From Clostridiales bacterium (GTDB lineage: Bacteria > Bacillota > Clostridia > Oscillospirales > QAMX01), in the NCBI GenBank assembly GCA_016285815.1, contig JAEERN010000138.1:1-24149 (forward strand): 24,149 nt of DNA, read 5' to 3'. Below, one piece after another: positions 22,041 to 24,149 of this stretch. The notes under the pieces were generated by a model, which saw only the letters and a program-made list of their open reading frames with translations, did no database searches and had not been told where the DNA came from. Every line of letters begins with the position of its first letter. The first letter of the stretch is position 1. Made by a program: the position numbers and the translations under genes.

Positions 22041-24149
22041 CGGACAACGCCCGATACATCGAACTGAAGCGCGCCGCGCTGGCGGCGGAGTTCGCCTATC
22101 TCAACGACGAGCAGAAGCGGTGCGTCTTCGCCGCCTCGGGACCGGTGCTGGTGCTGGCCGGGGCGGGAAGCGGCAAGACCACGGCGCTGATCAACCGCAT
22201 CGCCTGCCTGGTGCGCTTCGGCTCGGCCTGGGAGAGCGAAACGGTCCCGACCGGAACGGGCGAGGCGGAGCTGGCCGCGCTGGAGGCGCACGTCGCCGGC
22301 CGGGCGCGGCTCTCGTCCGACGAGCTGGCCGCCATGGTGGCCGAGGACCCCGCCGAGCCGTGGCGGATCCTTGCCATCACCTTCACCAACAAGGCGGCGG
22401 GCGAGCTGAAGGACCGGCTGGTCCGGATGCTGGGCGAGGTGGGACAGGACGTCTGGGCCAGCACGTTCCACTCGGCCTGCGTCCGCATCCTGCGGCGCGA
22501 GGGCGAGCGGCTCGGCTATCGCCCGGGCTTTACCATCTACGACGCGGACGACAGCGTCCGCGTTGTCAAGGACGTCATGGAGCGGCTGCGGCTGGACCCC
22601 AGAGAGTTCCCGCCCCGCTCGGTGGCCGCCGTCATCAGCGACGCCAAGGACCGTCTCTGGCTGCCGGACGAGCTGGCGCAGAACGCCAGGGGGGACGACC
22701 GGATCTTGACCGCCGCGCGGATCTACCGCGAGTATCAGCGCCAGCTCTTCGAGGCCAACGCGCTGGACTTCGACGACCTCATCTTCCAGACCGTGACCCT
22801 GTTCCGGACCTGCGACGACGTGCTGGCCAAATACAGCCGGCGCTTCACCCACATCCTGGTGGACGAATATCAGGACACCAACCACGCCCAGTACGTGCTG
22901 GTGAAGCAGCTGGCCTCGTTCCACGGGAACGTCTGCGTGGTGGGCGACGACGACCAGAGCATCTACAGCTTCCGCGGGGCGCGGGTGGAGAACATCCTGA
23001 ACTTTCAGAACGAGTATCCGGACGCGCGCGTGTTCCGGCTGGAGCAGAACTACCGCTCGACGTCCAACATCCTGAACGCGGCCAACGCCGTGATCCGCCA
23101 CAACGCCCGGCGCATGGGAAAGGAGCTCTGGACCTCCCGCGGGAGCGGCGCGCCGGTGACCGTCTACGAGGCGGAGGACGAGCGCGCCGAAGCGGAATAT
23201 GTGACAGACGTCATGACCCGGGCCCATTCGGCGGGGGAGAGCTGGTCGGAGAACACGGTGCTCTACCGCACCAACGCCCAGTCCAACGCCATGGAGAAAA
23301 GCCTGGCCTACAACTCGATCCCGTACCGCATCATCGGCGGCACGCGCTTTTACGACCGCGCGGAGATCCGCGACATGATGGCCTATCTCCAGGTGATTGC
23401 CAACCCCTTCGACAGCCTGCGGCTGGCGCGGATCGTCAACGTGCCGGCCCGGGGGATCGGTGACAAGTCCTTCGCCGCGGCGGCCGCCGCGGCGGAGCGT
23501 GCCGGGATCGGCGTTCTGGAGGTCATGCGCCGAGCGGGCGAGGTGGAAGGGCTGTCCGCGCGGAGCGCGAACGCCATGAAGGCCTTTACCGACGTGGTCC
23601 TTGAGCTGATGAAGAAAAAGCGCGAGCTGCCGCTGGACGAGCTGTACGAGGCCGTTCTGGAGAGGACGGGCTATCGCGCCGCGCTGATCGCCAATATGAA
23701 CAAGGATCCGGAGAACAAGACCCGGCTGGAAAACGTCATGGAGCTGAAGACCAACATCATCTACTACATGACCGCCGCCGCCGAGCCGTCTCTGGAGGGC
23801 TTTCTGGAAGAGACCAGTCTGCTGACGGACATCGACCGGTACGACGGCGCCGCCGACGCGGTGACGATGATGACCATCCACTCGTCCAAGGGGCTGGAGT
23901 TCCCGCGGGTGTTCCTGATCGGCTGTGAGGAAGAGCTGTTCCCCTCGGCCCGCAGCTGTGAGACCGCCGAGGGCGTGGAGGAAGAGCGGCGGCTGGCTTA
24001 CGTCGCCATCACCCGCGCCAAGCGCGAGCTGTACCTGACCTACGCCTCCCAGCGCATGCTCTACGGCCGGACCTCCCGCAATCTGGTCTCGCGCTTTCTG
24101 CAGGAGCTGCCGGACGAGGGCGTCCGGCGCATCGAGCGGCCCAAGCGGA
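22037..24149 (+). CDS. pcrA: PcrA/UvrD-type DNA helicase, 3' end cut by window edge
   Basis: This superfamily 1A 3'-5' helicase acts in nucleotide excision repair, replication restart and removal of RecA. The 704 visible codons contain Walker A AGAGSGKTT (41-49), motif Ia AITFTNKAA, FHSACVRILRR, DFDDLI, Walker B DEYQDTN (276-282), DDDQSIYSFRGA, LEQNYRST, VLYRTNAQSNAME, TIHSSKGLEFPRVFL and YVAITRAKRELYLT. Only the C-terminal tail should be missing. GTG at 22037 has AGAGGAG 5 bases upstream and overlaps the radical SAM stop. Compared with typical PcrA, an insert of about 40 residues (about 62-107, Ala/Glu-rich) lies between Walker A and motif Ia; I recall similar inserts in some clostridial homologues. 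Confidence 0.93.
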   Translation, partial: MTDNARYIELKRAALAAEFAYLNDEQKRCVFAASGPVLVLAGAGSGKTTALINRIACLVRFGSAWESETVPTGTGEAELAALEAHVAGRARLSSDELAAMVAEDPAEPWRILAITFTNKAAGELKDRLVRMLGEVGQDVWASTFHSACVRILRREGERLGYRPGFTIYDADDSVRVVKDVMERLRLDPREFPPRSVAAVISDAKDRLWLPDELAQNARGDDRILTAARIYREYQRQLFEANALDFDDLIFQTVTLFRTCDDVLAKYSRRFTHILVDEYQDTNHAQYVLVKQLASFHGNVCVVGDDDQSIYSFRGARVENILNFQNEYPDARVFRLEQNYRSTSNILNAANAVIRHNARRMGKELWTSRGSGAPVTVYEAEDERAEAEYVTDVMTRAHSAGESWSENTVLYRTNAQSNAMEKSLAYNSIPYRIIGGTRFYDRAEIRDMMAYLQVIANPFDSLRLARIVNVPARGIGDKSFAAAAAAAERAGIGVLEVMRRAGEVEGLSARSANAMKAFTDVVLELMKKKRELPLDELYEAVLERTGYRAALIANMNKDPENKTRLENVMELKTNIIYYMTAAAEPSLEGFLEETSLLTDIDRYDGAADAVTMMTIHSSKGLEFPRVFLIGCEEELFPSARSCETAEGVEEERRLAYVAITRAKRELYLTYASQRMLYGRTSRNLVSRFLQELPDEGVRRIERPKR

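Noticed and set aside
21641..23881. A 746-codon open frame opposite the radical SAM and pcrA genes
   Set aside because: It spans two real genes with intact helicase and radical SAM motifs on the other strand; composition is typical of an antisense shadow.

Overview
The window is a dense, high-GC stretch of chromosome. It most resembles a Clostridia genome of the Oscillospirales/Ruminococcaceae type (inference). Supporting signs are PhoB/WalR-like two-component systems, a DacF-type D,D-carboxypeptidase, a GerMN-domain protein, an ABC-F ATPase, a lipoprotein with a long Glu-Thr-Thr linker, AAGGAGG-type ribosome binding sites, many GTG/TTG starts and frequent 4-base start/stop overlaps. I see no rRNA, tRNA, CRISPR array, insertion sequence or phage gene.

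Region 1 (about 1-6300, minus strand) is one long run of seven genes with no visible internal terminator: comEA-like HhH protein, response regulator, histidine kinase, GerMN-domain membrane protein, O-acetylhomoserine sulfhydrylase (metY), a five-bladed-propeller glycosidase-like protein and a small zinc-ribbon protein. It ends at a strong hairpin (84-115), which probably also ends a plus-strand gene whose last codons lie at 3-65. The regulator-kinase-GerMN order recalls actinobacterial MtrA-MtrB-LpqB.

Region 2 (6184-10531, plus strand) starts from a well-formed promoter in an AT-rich divergent intergenic region. It carries dacF, an ABC-F ATPase overlapping it by TTGA, and a YhfC/PrsW-like membrane protease, and it closes at a bidirectional terminator.

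Region 3 (10555-15385) has two divergent units. On the minus strand is a lipoprotein with a propeller-like half and an HEFMH metallopeptidase half, followed by a second propeller-like protein. On the plus strand is a GH51 alpha-L-arabinofuranosidase. Both promoters are clear and each contains a small dyad.

Region 4 (15391-20989, minus strand) holds a YfhO-family multi-spanning membrane protein, a second two-component pair whose kinase has an unusual nucleotide-binding domain, and mscL.

Region 5 (21049-24149, plus strand) holds a PflX-like radical SAM protein followed by a PcrA/UvrD helicase cut by the window edge. The promoters of mscL and the radical SAM gene overlap.

The common theme is the cell envelope: two envelope-type two-component systems, D,D-carboxypeptidase, mechanosensitive channel, YfhO and a membrane protease, plus some plant-glycan and sulfur metabolism. 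The best candidates for undescribed biology are the lipoprotein metallopeptidase/propeller pair and the GerMN-linked two-component operon. No gene cluster here is clearly a defence system or a biosynthetic cluster.
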